DNA of 64,000 nt, from positions 434,001-498,000 of the forward strand of contig NZ_JOIJ01000002.1 in NCBI RefSeq assembly GCF_000719975.1, read 5' to 3'. The DNA comes from Prauserella rugosa (GTDB lineage Bacteria; Actinomycetota; Actinomycetes; Mycobacteriales; Pseudonocardiaceae). The notes under the pieces were generated by a model that was not told where the DNA came from, searched no databases, and saw nothing but the letters and a program-made list of their open reading frames with translations. Below are positions 1-8,904 of the stretch, in pieces. Numbering within the stretch: the stretch's first letter is position 1; each line of letters begins with the position of its first letter. A program made the position numbers and the translations under genes.

Positions 1-1241
1 GCGCGGTCCTTGATCTGTGCGACGAGCGGCACCGTGCGCTGCAACGCCGCCACCTGGCCGTCGACCGAGTCGAGGTCGTAGTCGGCGAGCAGGCTGCGGA
101 TGGCGAACTCGAACAGCGGAATCCGCCTGGCCACCAGGTCGCGCACCGCGGCGTCGCCCTTGGCCAGGCGCAGCTCGCACGGGTCCATCCCCTCGGGGGC
201 GATGGCGATGTAGGTCTGGCCCGCGAACGTCTGGTCGCCCTCGAACGCCTTCAACGCCGCCTTCTGCCCGGCCGAGTCGCCGTCGAAGGTGAAGATGACC
301 TCGCCGCGGAACGCGTCGTCGTCCATCATCAGCTGGCGCAGCACCCGCATGTGGTCCTCGCCGAACGCCGTGCCGGACGAGGCCACCGCGGTCGGCACAC
401 CCGCCTCGTGCATCGCCATGACGTCGGTGTAGCCCTCGACGACCACCACCTGGTGCCGCTTCGCGATCTCCCGCTTGGCCAGGTCGAGCCCGAACAGCAC
501 CTGCGACTTCTTGTAGATCGGGCTCTCGCTGGTGTTCAGGTACTTGGCCTGGATCGGGTCGTCGTCGAAGAGCCTGCGGGCCCCGAAGCCGACGACGTCT
601 CCCCCGCGGTCCTTGATCGGCCACACCAGCCGCCGGTGGAACCGGTCGATCGGCCCGTTGCGCCCTTCCTTGGAGATCTGCGCCTTGTACAGCTCGCCGA
701 GTTCGAAACCGTTGTTCAGCAGATGCTTGGTGAGCTTGTCCCAGCCGCCGGGGGCGAACCCGCAGCCGAACTTCGCGGCCGCCGCCTGGTCGAAGCCGCG
801 CTCCTTGAGGAACGTGCGGGCCGCCTCGGCCTCGGGACCGGCCAGCTGCTCGGCGTAGAACGCCTGCGCGGCCTTGTGCACCTCCACCAGCCGCAGCCGG
901 GTGCCGCGATTCTCCCTGCGGACGTCCCGCCCGCCGCCCTCGTAGGTCAGCTGCAGGCCGATCCGGTCGGCGAGCCGCTCGACCGCCTCCACGAACGGGA
1001 GGTGCTCGATCTGCATGATGAACTTGATGACGTCGCCGCCCTCGCCGCAGCCGAAGCAGTGGAAGGTGCCGTGCGTGGCCCGCACGTTCAGCGACGGGGT
1101 CTTCTCCTCGTGGAACGGGCACAGGCCCTTGAGCGCGCCGCCACCGGCGCGGCGCAGCGCCACGTACTCCCCGACGACGTCGTCGATCCGATTGCGCTCG
1201 CGTACCTGTGCGATGTCGCTGTCCCGGATCCGTCCCGCCAC
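1..1241 (-). CDS. dnaG: DNA primase DnaG, C-terminus cut by window edge
   Basis: Synthesises RNA primers at the replication fork. About 413 codons from the N-terminus are visible; the rest lies beyond base 1. The N-terminal CHC2 zinc ribbon is clear near residues 35-70 (CPFHEEKTPS, then HCFGCGEGGD), followed by the primase core typical of bacterial DnaG. The GTG start at 1241 has a GGAG 4-5 bases upstream and begins VAGRIRDSD. The sigma factor gene starts 52 bases away on the other strand. In mycobacteria dnaG is followed upstream by dgt; here three extra genes separate them. Identity is very likely. Confidence 0.95.
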   Translation of the reverse strand, partial: MAGRIRDSDIAQVRERNRIDDVVGEYVALRRAGGGALKGLCPFHEEKTPSLNVRATHGTFHCFGCGEGGDVIKFIMQIEHLPFVEAVERLADRIGLQLTYEGGGRDVRRENRGTRLRLVEVHKAAQAFYAEQLAGPEAEAARTFLKERGFDQAAAAKFGCGFAPGGWDKLTKHLLNNGFELGELYKAQISKEGRNGPIDRFHRRLVWPIKDRGGDVVGFGARRLFDDDPIQAKYLNTSESPIYKKSQVLFGLDLAKREIAKRHQVVVVEGYTDVMAMHEAGVPTAVASSGTAFGEDHMRVLRQLMMDDDAFRGEVIFTFDGDSAGQKAALKAFEGDQTFAGQTYIAIAPEGMDPCELRLAKGDAAVRDLVARRIPLFEFAIRSLLADYDLDSVDGQVAALQRTVPLVAQIKDR

Positions 1242-1293
1242 GTCTCCACTTTAGGCCAGGCGTCGAGCGCCCCCGAGCGGGCATACTCGCCTC

Positions 1294-2283
1294 ATGGCCG
1301 ACACGCCCGCGCAGGCCCGGGACCACGCCGAACCGTCCGACCGCGGCGGCGCCGGCGACGATCCGCTCGGGCAACGCTTCGAGCACGAACGCTCCCACCT
1401 GATCGGTGTCGGATACCGGCTGACCGGCTCGCTCGCCGACGCCGAGGACGCCGTGCAGGAGGCGTGGCTGCGGCTCGCCGCACTCGATGCCGAGCAGCGT
1501 GCGGCCGTGCGCGACCTGCGTGCGTGGCTGACCACCGTCGTCGGGCGGCTGTGCCTCGACCGCCTGCGCTCGGCGCGGGCGCGCCGGGAACGGTACGTCG
1601 GGCCGTGGCTACCCGAACCGATCGTCACGCCCCTCGGTGATCACGGCCCTCCCGATCCACTGGCGTCGGTGGTCGCCGACGACGGGGCCCGGATGGCGGC
1701 GATGGTGGTGCTGGACGTGCTGCCGCCGGAACAACGTGTGGCGTTCGTGCTGCACGACGCCTTCGACGTGCCGTTCTCCGACGTCGCCGCCCTGCTCGGG
1801 TGCAGCACCGCCGCGGCCCGGCAGTACGCCTCGCGTGGGAGGCGCGCCGTGCGCGAGGCCGACCCGCCGCCGCGCACCGCTCCGGAGGAACGCCGCCGGG
1901 TGCTGGAGGCCCTGCTGACCGCCATGGCGGCGGGGGACGTCTCCGCCGTCGCACGGATCCTCCATCCGGACGTCGTGCTCGTCGGCGACTCGGACGGCAG
2001 GGCCAGGACCGCGCGCCGGGTGATGTCCGGCGCCGACACGATCGCGCGGCTGTTCGCCGGCCTGCTCACGACCTACCGGCCGGGCGCCTTCGCGACGGCC
2101 CGGCCGGTGCTGGTCAACGGCGAACTCGGCGTCTACGTGCCGCCGATGCCCGGCGGGGACGGCTACCGCGACCTGGACACCCACGTCCAGACGGTCGCGG
2201 TTCGCGACGGCCGGGTCGTCGCCATCTACGACCAGGTGAATCCGGACAAGCTCACCCGGCTGCCCGAGCTGCCCTCGCCCTGA
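1294..2283 (+). CDS. ECF41-type (SigJ-like) RNA polymerase sigma factor with C-terminal SnoaL-like domain
   Basis: 329 residues. Sigma region 2 lies at about 28-95, region 4 at about 130-185, and a SnoaL-like fold fills roughly 190-320. The linker motif WLPEP (105-109) and the C-terminal NPDKL (316-320) are hallmarks of the ECF41 group. In that group the fused C-terminal domain tunes sigma activity instead of a separate anti-sigma factor. ECF41 genes usually sit beside a COE (carboxymuconolactone decarboxylase, oxidoreductase or epimerase) gene. No such partner is adjacent here: dnaG is divergent on one side and a membrane protein gene convergent on the other. ATG start; no strong Shine-Dalgarno. 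Confidence 0.9.
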   Translation: MADTPAQARDHAEPSDRGGAGDDPLGQRFEHERSHLIGVGYRLTGSLADAEDAVQEAWLRLAALDAEQRAAVRDLRAWLTTVVGRLCLDRLRSARARRERYVGPWLPEPIVTPLGDHGPPDPLASVVADDGARMAAMVVLDVLPPEQRVAFVLHDAFDVPFSDVAALLGCSTAAARQYASRGRRAVREADPPPRTAPEERRRVLEALLTAMAAGDVSAVARILHPDVVLVGDSDGRARTARRVMSGADTIARLFAGLLTTYRPGAFATARPVLVNGELGVYVPPMPGGDGYRDLDTHVQTVAVRDGRVVAIYDQVNPDKLTRLPELPSP

Positions 2284-2294
2284 CCCCGCCGGCC

Positions 2295-2321
2295 GGCTCC
2301 GGCCTGCGGGTAGCCGGAGCC
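2295..2321. terminator. Bidirectional hairpin between convergent genes
   Basis: Perfect 9-bp stem GGCTCCGGC (2295-2303) and GCCGGAGCC (2313-2321) with a 9-base loop. It sits exactly between the sigma factor stop (2283) and the membrane protein stop (2324). There is no T tract, as is common for actinobacterial terminators. Confidence 0.6.
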
Positions 2322-2323
2322 CG

Positions 2324-4105
2324 TCAGCCCGCGGTGAGTGCGCGGGCGTCCCAGATCCACATGTCGCCGAACCGCTGGCCGCGTTCACCCAGCAGTCGCT
2401 CGACGGTGACCCGCAACGGCTCGGCGTTGGGGTGGTCCTCGCTCAACGCCACGACGTCGGTACGCCAGAAGCGCAGGTCCTCGATCGCCTGCTGCTGTTC
2501 GGCCCTGCCGACGCCTGCCGGCATCCCGCTCTCGTCGACCTCCTCGAGCAGCGCCGAGGTCGGGGTCCGCTGCGCACCGTAGATGCCCTTGCCGTCGTCG
2601 CCGGGACCGACGAAGTAGCCCTCGGACAGCGGGAACTCCAGGTCCTGATCGACCTGCCAGTGCAGCGGATCGGCGTAGCCCGTGTCGGGCAACGGCACGA
2701 TCGTGACGGCGCGGCCCTCGCGCACGTGGTGTTTCCACTGGCCCGAGGCGAAGAAGTCCGGAACGTCGGCGCGCTCCCCCACCGGCAGGCTCGTCGGCAT
2801 GATCGGCACGAGCGCCACGATCAGCGCGCCCGCCCAGCTCACCTGCGCGAGGTACCGCCACTCCCGCTGCCACGGCAGTCGCAGCACGCGGTCGGTCGCC
2901 ATCGCCAGCAGGATGCCGGCCAGGGGCGCGCACGCCAGCGCGAAGCGCGACTCCAGGACCGCGTCGAGCAGCGGCACGTCGTGCAGCAGCATCCACGGCC
3001 CGGGAATCGCGGTGCCCTCGCCGTGCACGACGAGCACCACGCCCATCGACACCCAGGCGAGCACGAACATCGCCACCGCGACGGCCCGCGCGGCGGCCAC
3101 GCGCCACAGCGCCACGGTCGCGGCGGTGAGCACCACGACCAGCGGCCAGCCGAAGAAGGCGTTCTCCTCGGTGCGGTTGAGCGAGAGCTCCACCGCGGAC
3201 TCCTCCGACCCCGCGAGGGAGTTCGACGCGTACGCCCCGAACGCGCCGACGTCGTTGCCGTTGAAGCCGTGCTCGATGCCCCGGTAGCTCTGCGGGCCGG
3301 CGAACTGCCACCACAACGGCACGGCCACCACCGCCGCCGCCACCGCGGCGCCCACCGCCATCCCCGTGCCGAGCGGCCGCACCATCGCGCCGACCTCGCA
3401 CGGCCGGGACAACGCGTAGACGAACGCGAACACCACCATCGTCACGGCGGTGATCAGCAGCGGCTCCTCGCCGACGAAGACCTGGTACGCCGCCAGCAGG
3501 CCGAGGATCACCCCGTGGAACACGGGCCGCTCACCACGGGCCAGCAACAGCAGCCGGTGCACCAACAGCGGCACCACGAACAGGACGACGAAGTTCGGGT
3601 GCGCGTTGGCGTGCGAGACGATCGGCGGAGCGAAACCCGCGGTCGCCGCGCCGATCACCGCCGCGCCCCGGCTCGCGACGACGTACCGGGACAGCACCCA
3701 GTACCAGGTGCTCGCCGTCGCCGCGATGCCGCCGGTCAACGTGAGCGCCCACGTGACGGTCGGTCCGAACAGGACGGTCACGGGCGTCAGCGGGACGCCG
3801 AATCCCAGCATGGCCGTGTTGGCCATGAGGTTGACGCCGAGCGGAAAGTTCTGCAGATCCGTGTGCAACGGGTTGGACAGGGTGAGCACGTTCTCCGCCG
3901 TGACGGCGAAGAACCACTCCCACATGTTCTGGTCCTGACCGGCGTAGGCCAGGTAACCCGAGTCGAGGTTCTGCCACAGGTCGCGGTACAGCAGGAATCC
4001 CGCGGCGACGAAACCGACCACGACCACGGCATCGACGATCCGTGCGCGCACGCGAGCATCCGGCCGCGCCCCGGAACCCGGCGCGGCCTGCAGAGCGGAA
4101 CTCAC
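2324..4105 (-). CDS. Multi-pass membrane protein, GT-C glycosyltransferase-like
   Basis: 593 residues with a first membrane segment near residues 20-38 and about ten more hydrophobic segments. The first extracellular loop carries GQDQNMWEWFFA and LQNFPLGVNLMANT. This resembles the acidic first loop and the NYPxGxNLM pattern of actinobacterial GT-C (polyprenyl-phosphate-sugar-dependent) transferases. That assignment is inferred from topology and motif style; the substrate is unknown. The GTG start at 4105 overlaps the serpin stop (GTGA), so the two genes are probably translationally coupled. An in-frame ORF continues upstream on this strand but is antisense-frame noise inside the serpin gene. 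The last 130 residues are soluble. Confidence 0.7.
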   Translation of the reverse strand: MSSALQAAPGSGARPDARVRARIVDAVVVVGFVAAGFLLYRDLWQNLDSGYLAYAGQDQNMWEWFFAVTAENVLTLSNPLHTDLQNFPLGVNLMANTAMLGFGVPLTPVTVLFGPTVTWALTLTGGIAATASTWYWVLSRYVVASRGAAVIGAATAGFAPPIVSHANAHPNFVVLFVVPLLVHRLLLLARGERPVFHGVILGLLAAYQVFVGEEPLLITAVTMVVFAFVYALSRPCEVGAMVRPLGTGMAVGAAVAAAVVAVPLWWQFAGPQSYRGIEHGFNGNDVGAFGAYASNSLAGSEESAVELSLNRTEENAFFGWPLVVVLTAATVALWRVAAARAVAVAMFVLAWVSMGVVLVVHGEGTAIPGPWMLLHDVPLLDAVLESRFALACAPLAGILLAMATDRVLRLPWQREWRYLAQVSWAGALIVALVPIMPTSLPVGERADVPDFFASGQWKHHVREGRAVTIVPLPDTGYADPLHWQVDQDLEFPLSEGYFVGPGDDGKGIYGAQRTPTSALLEEVDESGMPAGVGRAEQQQAIEDLRFWRTDVVALSEDHPNAEPLRVTVERLLGERGQRFGDMWIWDARALTAG

Positions 4106-5220
4106 GGCGTGACCACTCGCGCCAGGAAGTAGACCGCCCCGCTGGCCGCGTGGCGCACCAGGAGCAGGAACGGACGGTTGACGTCGACCACGACGGGCTC
4201 CTGCGTCGGCATCGACACCAGGCGCATCGTCGCCGCGGTGGCCGCCGCACCCTCGAGACCGCTCTCGTCGAGCCGCAGCACCGCCTGGTGCAGCACCTCC
4301 GACACGCACAGCCGCGGATCGTCGGTGAGGGCACCGAAATCGGCCTGCGGGGTGAACATCCGCCGTACCCCGAGACCGCGCAGCGCGCCGCCCAACGCGC
4401 CGGGGACGTCGAGCGAGACACGGGGCATGGTCAGCCGCACCTGCTGGGGACCCATCCGGTCCAGCAGTGAGCCCAGCACGTGTTCGTCCATCGTGGACTC
4501 GGCGTCGGCGAGTCTGCGGTCCGGCAGCAGGACGAGGGCCTCGACGCCGCCCTCCGCGGGCACGGACACCGCGGTCCACCCTTCGGCCTCGGCGTAGCCG
4601 AAGCGCGCCGTCTGGCGCATCATCGGCACCGGCATCGGGCCGTCGGGGGTGTGGAAGTCGCCGTCGGCGGTGTCGTCCTCGGGGAACGGATGCCGCCACG
4701 GCACGCGCAGGTACAGCGCGTTCACCAGCGTGGCGACGGTGTCGGCCGTGATCGACCGCGGGGGCAGCAGTTCCGGGATGAGCTCACGTGTCGTCGCCGC
4801 GACGTCGGCGTTGATGGCCGACCGGGCACCGTCCGGGTCGTCGACGAACGGAGCCTGCGCGACGGTGCCCGAGGGCCACCGGGCGAGCGTGCCGGAGTAG
4901 CCGTCGACGAGCGGTAGCCCGTCCCACGCCCACAGGGTGTTCGACACCGCCAGCACCGGTTCCTCGCGACCCTGCCTGGCCTCGAGCGTCGCGGCCGCCG
5001 CCAGCAGCTCGGCCTGCTCGGCGGGGGTCGACTCCGGCCCGGCCAGCAACGCGGCCACCTCGTCGGCGGTCTCGCCTCTCGCCGCATCCGTCACCAGTCC
5101 GAGCGCGCTCGCCGCCGAGTAGGGCGACACGCACGCGTCGGACTCCCCTGCCGTCGCACGGTGCACGGCGAGCGCGAACCGCAGGTGTGCCGACTCCGCC
5201 GAATCCGTCCTGGCAGACAT
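4102..5220 (-). CDS. Serpin-family protease inhibitor
   Basis: 372 residues, the usual serpin core length. Serpin landmarks include FVSPYS-like CVSPYSAASALG near 30, NALYLRVPW near 170, and the C-terminal VNRPFLLLVRH with GAVYFLARVV. The reactive-centre hinge begins at E319 (P17): ESGLEGAAATAAT, small-residue rich as in inhibitory serpins. P14 is Leu instead of Thr/Ser. Counting 17 residues puts P1-P1' at Val335-Ser336, suggesting an elastase-like target, with uncertainty of one or two residues. No signal peptide is visible, so it probably acts in the cytoplasm. It is coupled to the membrane protein gene downstream. Serpins are patchy in bacteria, which suggests horizontal gain. ATG start without a clear ribosome site. 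Confidence 0.9.
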   Translation of the reverse strand: MSARTDSAESAHLRFALAVHRATAGESDACVSPYSAASALGLVTDAARGETADEVAALLAGPESTPAEQAELLAAAATLEARQGREEPVLAVSNTLWAWDGLPLVDGYSGTLARWPSGTVAQAPFVDDPDGARSAINADVAATTRELIPELLPPRSITADTVATLVNALYLRVPWRHPFPEDDTADGDFHTPDGPMPVPMMRQTARFGYAEAEGWTAVSVPAEGGVEALVLLPDRRLADAESTMDEHVLGSLLDRMGPQQVRLTMPRVSLDVPGALGGALRGLGVRRMFTPQADFGALTDDPRLCVSEVLHQAVLRLDESGLEGAAATAATMRLVSMPTQEPVVVDVNRPFLLLVRHAASGAVYFLARVVTP

Positions 5221-5248
5221 TCTGTGACCGTATCGTCATCGGTGTGAG

Positions 5249-6547
5249 CTACGCGTGGCGCCCCGTGTGCCAGGCGTGCCACGCATGGGCCTGCGCATCG
5301 GTGAGGGTCGCGACCTGGTCGATCACCACCCGCAGGCGTGCCGCGTCGTCCTGCGCCCTGCGCCACACGTGCGCGTACACCGGTTCGAGCGCCTCCGGGG
5401 CGCGGGCGGCCAGCAGGTCGACCAGCTCGACGAGCAGCTGGCGCTGGCCCTCCTGCATCGCGAGCCTGCGCCGGTCGCTCATCACGTACCGCACGGCCAG
5501 CGCCTTCAGCAGCGCCACCTCCGCCCGCACCCGCGCCGGGACGTGCAGATCGGCCTCGTACCGCACGAGCGGCCGATCGCCGTGCACGGCACGGGTCTCG
5601 GTCGCCGCGGCCGAGGCGTAGCGGCCGACCAGCACGCTCGTCAGCCGTTTGAGCGCGACCTGCGCCTCGAGGGTCGAGTCGTAGTCCCGCCGGGCCAGGT
5701 CCGCCACACCCGGCAACGTGAGCAGTCCGGCGGCCGCCTCCTCCACCACCGACACCGGTTCGGCGGTGAAGTGCTTCGCCGCGAGCTGCGCCACGGCCGT
5801 GCGCTCGGTCTCGTCGGCCAGCACGGCCAGCGAGATCCGGCCCGCCCGCACGCCGTCCTCGACGTCGTGCACCGAGTAGGCCACGTCGTCGGCCCAGTCC
5901 ATGATCTGCGCCTCGAGGCAGCAGCGCTCACCGTCGGCGCCCTCGCGCATCCACGTGAAGACTTCGAGGTCGTCGGCGTAGACGCCGAACTTCGGGGTTC
6001 CGGGCCTGCGCGGCCACGGGTACTTGGTGGCCGCGTCGAGACTGGCCCGCGTGAGGTTCAGGCCGAGGGTGCTCGCGGCCTCACCGGTGTCCTCCCCGGA
6101 CGCGGTCGTGGCGAGGACCTTCGGTTCGAGCCGGGTGAGGATCCGCAGAGTCTGCGCGTTGCCCTCGAAGCCGCCGCAGGCCTGCGCCACCTCGTTCAGT
6201 GCCTGCTCGCCGTTGTGCCCGAACGGCGGATGGCCGATGTCGTGGGCCAGCCCCGCGGTGTCGACGATGTCGGGATCGGCGCCGAGATCCTCGGCGATGC
6301 CCCTGCCGATCTGCGCCACCTCGAGCGAATGCGTCAGCCGGGTGCGCGGCACACCGCTGACCTCGGCGCCCTCACCGGGGCCGACGACCTGCGTCTTGCC
6401 GGCGAGTCTGCGCAGCGCCGCGGAGTGCAGCACCCGCGCGCGGTCGCGGGCGAACGGTGTCCGGGTGTCCACGCGGGCGCCGTGCAGCGCACCGTCCTTG
6501 GCCGGTTCGGGACTCGGCCGGGCGCGATCATGCTCGGTGTACGACAC
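5249..6547 (-). CDS. dgt: Deoxyguanosinetriphosphate triphosphohydrolase-like protein
   Basis: 432-residue HD-superfamily dNTPase that would split dNTPs to nucleoside and triphosphate. Metal ligands are visible: H73 ([10 protein letters not shown]), H102-D103 ([11 protein letters not shown]) and a later Asp in [10 protein letters not shown]. Length and motifs match actinobacterial Dgt. The GTG start at 6547 begins VSYTEHD. Same strand as its neighbours, 28 bases upstream of the serpin start and 22 bases after the YdcF-like stop. In mycobacteria it lies beside dnaG, so this is part of a conserved block. Confidence 0.92.
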   Translation of the reverse strand: MSYTEHDRARPSPEPAKDGALHGARVDTRTPFARDRARVLHSAALRRLAGKTQVVGPGEGAEVSGVPRTRLTHSLEVAQIGRGIAEDLGADPDIVDTAGLAHDIGHPPFGHNGEQALNEVAQACGGFEGNAQTLRILTRLEPKVLATTASGEDTGEAASTLGLNLTRASLDAATKYPWPRRPGTPKFGVYADDLEVFTWMREGADGERCCLEAQIMDWADDVAYSVHDVEDGVRAGRISLAVLADETERTAVAQLAAKHFTAEPVSVVEEAAAGLLTLPGVADLARRDYDSTLEAQVALKRLTSVLVGRYASAAATETRAVHGDRPLVRYEADLHVPARVRAEVALLKALAVRYVMSDRRRLAMQEGQRQLLVELVDLLAARAPEALEPVYAHVWRRAQDDAARLRVVIDQVATLTDAQAHAWHAWHTGRHA

Positions 6548-6569
6548 CCGCGTCAGTCTACGAACCCGA

Positions 6570-7181
6570 TCACGACCGCACGCTGTCCGCGCCGAGCAGG
6601 TGGTAGTAGAGCAACGCCGCGGTCTCCCGCGTGATGTACCACGCCTGCGTACCCCTGGTCTGCACGATCGGCCCGGAGTGCGTGGGCGAGGTCCACGACT
6701 CGACCCCCGCGTCCTCGAGCATCGTCCTGGCCCGCAGCGAGTGCCACGGGTCGCTGACGATCACCGCGCTCTCCCAGCCCTGCCGATCCGCCTCCCGCGC
6801 GACGGCCTCGAGCGACAGCAACGTGTCGTTGCCCTCCGGCACCGTGACCGTGTCCGAGTCCGGAACGCCGTTCTCGGTCAGCCAGCCCGTGCCCGCCTCG
6901 GCCTCGCTGTAGGCGTCGCCCTGCGCCCGGCCACCCGTGGTGACGATGCGCGGGGCGACCCCTTCGTCGTAGAGCTCCTTGGCCTGGGCGAGCCGATAGG
7001 CGAACACCTTCGACGGCGTGCCGTTGTACTGAGCGGCGCCCAGCACCACGATCGCGTCCGCCGGCTGCCGTTCGTCGGCCCGCGCCACGTGCCACACCCG
7101 CAGCGCGGTGCCGGCGACCAGCACGACCGCGATGAGCACGACCCCGGCGACGGCGCGGCGGATCCACCGCGTCACACCCAC
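6570..7181 (-). CDS. YdcF/SanA-family (DUF218) membrane-anchored protein
   Basis: 203 residues: a short basic N-terminus, one membrane segment (about 10-30), then a DUF218 domain. Motifs include [17 protein letters not shown], an acidic VPEGNDT, and [12 protein letters not shown] near 140-150. Family members (SanA, ElyC, YdcF) are linked to envelope integrity in enterobacteria; the reaction is unknown. GTG start at 7181, with another in-frame GTG two codons in. Its stop is 22 bases from dgt and its start 12 bases from the glyS stop, so co-transcription with glyS is likely. Confidence 0.8.
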   Translation of the reverse strand: MGVTRWIRRAVAGVVLIAVVLVAGTALRVWHVARADERQPADAIVVLGAAQYNGTPSKVFAYRLAQAKELYDEGVAPRIVTTGGRAQGDAYSEAEAGTGWLTENGVPDSDTVTVPEGNDTLLSLEAVAREADRQGWESAVIVSDPWHSLRARTMLEDAGVESWTSPTHSGPIVQTRGTQAWYITRETAALLYYHLLGADSVRS

Positions 7182-7193
7182 GGCAGTCGGCCC

Positions 7194-8579
7194 TCAGCAG
7201 CCGATGAGGCGGGCGGCCAGATACGACTCCAGCTTGTCGATGGCGATGCGCTCCTGGTCCATCGTGTCGCGCTCGCGCACCGTCACGGCCTGGTCGTCGA
7301 GGGTGTCGAAGTCGACGGTCACGCAGAACGGCGTGCCGATCTCCTCCTGCCGCCGGTAACGCTTGCCGATGGACTGGGCGTCGTCGAAGTCGACGTTCCA
7401 GTGCTTGCGCAGCATCGCCGCGATGTCCTTGGCCTTGGGCGTGAGGTCGGAGTTACGCGACAGCGGCAACACCGCGACCTTGTACGGCGCCAACCGCGGG
7501 TCGAGCTTGAGCACCGTGCGCTTGTCGACACCGCCCTTGGCGTTCGGCACCTCGTCCTCGGTGAACGCGTCGAGCAGGAACGCCATCATCGGCCTGCCGA
7601 CACCCGCCGCGGGCTCGATCACGAACGGCCGGTACCGCTGCCCCCCGGCCTGGTCGAAGTACGACAGGTCGACGCCCGAGTGGTTGGAGTGCGTGGTGAG
7701 GTCGAAGTCCGTCCGGTTGGCGATGCCTTCGAGCTCACCCCACTCCTGGGACGCCGAGAACCGGAAGCGGTACTCGATGTCGACCGTGCGCTTCGAGTAG
7801 TGCGACAGCTTGTCCTTGGGGTGCTCGTACAGCCGCAGGTTGTCCTCCCGGATGCCGAGGTCGACGTACCAGGCCTTGCGCTGTTCGATCCAGTACTCGT
7901 GCCACGGCTCGTCCTCGCCGGGCTCGACGAAGAACTCCATCTCCATCTGCTCGAACTCGCGCGTGCGGAAGATGAAGTTGCCCGGCGTGATCTCGTTGCG
8001 GAACGACTTGCCGATCTGGCCGATGCCGAACGGTGGCTTCTTCCGCGCCGTCGTCTGCACGTTCAGGAAGTTCACGAAGATGCCCTGCGCGGTCTCCGGG
8101 CGCAGGTAGTGCAGCCCCTCCTCGGACTCGACCGGGCCGAGGTAGGTCTTCAGCATCATGTTGAACTCGCGCGGCTCGGTCCACTGCCCGACGACACCGG
8201 TCTCGGGGTCGGGCACGTCGGCGAGACCGTTCTCCGGCGGGTGGCCGTGCTTGGCCTCGTACGCCTCGATCAGGTGGTCGGCGCGGTAGCGCTTGTGGCT
8301 CGACAGCGACTCGACGAGCGGGTCGTGGAACGCACTCACGTGACCGGAGGCCTCCCACACCTGCCGCGGCAGGATCACCGAGGAGTCGATCCCGACCACG
8401 TCGTCCCTGCTCTGCACCATGGTCTTCCACCACTGGCGCTTGATGTTGTCCTTCAGCTCGACGCCGAGCGGTCCGTAGTCCCACGCCGACCGGGTACCGC
8501 CGTAGATCTCTCCCGAGGGGAAGACGAAGCCACGACGCTTGCAGAGGTTGACGACGGTCTCGATGGTGTTGGCGGGCAC
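7194..8579 (-). CDS. glyS: Glycyl-tRNA synthetase, class II homodimeric type
   Basis: 461 residues, close to the mycobacterial enzyme. Charges tRNA-Gly in the cytoplasm. Class II motif 2 is at [20 protein letters not shown] and motif 3 at [20 protein letters not shown]; the C-terminal anticodon-binding domain ends [11 protein letters not shown]. The frame is open 24 codons further upstream, but the GTG at 8579 ([10 protein letters not shown]) is chosen because it matches the family N-terminus and has ACGGAG about 6-7 bases upstream. The upstream open frame carries the leader repeat described separately. Confidence 0.95.
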   Translation of the reverse strand: MPANTIETVVNLCKRRGFVFPSGEIYGGTRSAWDYGPLGVELKDNIKRQWWKTMVQSRDDVVGIDSSVILPRQVWEASGHVSAFHDPLVESLSSHKRYRADHLIEAYEAKHGHPPENGLADVPDPETGVVGQWTEPREFNMMLKTYLGPVESEEGLHYLRPETAQGIFVNFLNVQTTARKKPPFGIGQIGKSFRNEITPGNFIFRTREFEQMEMEFFVEPGEDEPWHEYWIEQRKAWYVDLGIREDNLRLYEHPKDKLSHYSKRTVDIEYRFRFSASQEWGELEGIANRTDFDLTTHSNHSGVDLSYFDQAGGQRYRPFVIEPAAGVGRPMMAFLLDAFTEDEVPNAKGGVDKRTVLKLDPRLAPYKVAVLPLSRNSDLTPKAKDIAAMLRKHWNVDFDDAQSIGKRYRRQEEIGTPFCVTVDFDTLDDQAVTVRERDTMDQERIAIDKLESYLAARLIGC

Positions 8580-8610
8580 TCCACGCTCCGTGGGAACTAT
8601 CGCAGTGGTG

Positions 8611-8639
8611 GTTCGATGGAAAAGGGTCGTTCGATGGAA
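8611..8639. repeat. Direct repeat in glyS leader
   Basis: GTTCGATGGAA occurs at 8611-8621 and 8629-8639, an 18-base period. On the glyS strand it reads TTCCATCGAAC twice, 32-70 bases before the start codon. Could be a protein-binding pair or chance. Confidence 0.4.
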
Positions 8640-8862
8640 GATGTGAGACACCAGACTAGCGCCGCCCGCCCGAGCCGCGACCGAGGGGCGGGACGCTGAT
8701 CAGCGTTTCGGCCTGACCACGGCAAGCGCGGGCGGCGACGGCCCGGGGACGGCCTAGAATGGTAGGACGGCGGGGATCCGACCCGGCCCCGCCGGGACTC
8801 GTGGGCCGAGGCCGTTGCAGGCAGGGGCCGGACGAGGACACACCCGGTATGAGCACAGTGGT

Positions 8863-8880
8863 CCGTGTGCCGGCACACGG
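8863..8880. promoter_or_regulatory. 18-bp perfect palindrome, candidate SmtB or Zur operator
   Basis: CCGTGTGCCGGCACACGG is perfectly self-complementary and ends 24 bases before the smtB ATG. SmtB-type repressors bind dyad sites over their own promoters, so autoregulation is a reasonable inference. The sequence does not look like the AT-rich Zur or SmtB boxes known from mycobacteria. Confidence 0.5.
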
Positions 8881-8904
8881 CGAGCGCAGGCTGGAGCAGT
8901 CGAC

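Larger units (their letters stand above)
8580..8904. other. Divergent intergenic region between glyS and smtB
   Basis: 325 bases without a gene. It holds two copies of GTTCGATGGAA (8611-8621, 8629-8639) on the glyS side. On the smtB side there is a -10-like TAGAAT at 8755-8760, an 8-bp stem hairpin (8768-8775 with 8787-8794) just after it, and an 18-bp palindrome at 8863-8880. No convincing -35 box was seen. No T-box or other riboswitch was recognised. Confidence 0.5.

Noticed and set aside
4106..4699. 198-residue N-terminal extension of the GT-C-like membrane protein
   Set aside because: It lies entirely in an alternative frame of the serpin gene and is Arg/Ala/Pro noise; the GTG at 4105 overlaps the serpin stop.
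8580..8651. 24-codon N-terminal extension of glyS with FHRTT repeats
   Set aside because: The GTG at 8579 has a Shine-Dalgarno and matches the known family N-terminus; the extension comes from the leader direct repeat.
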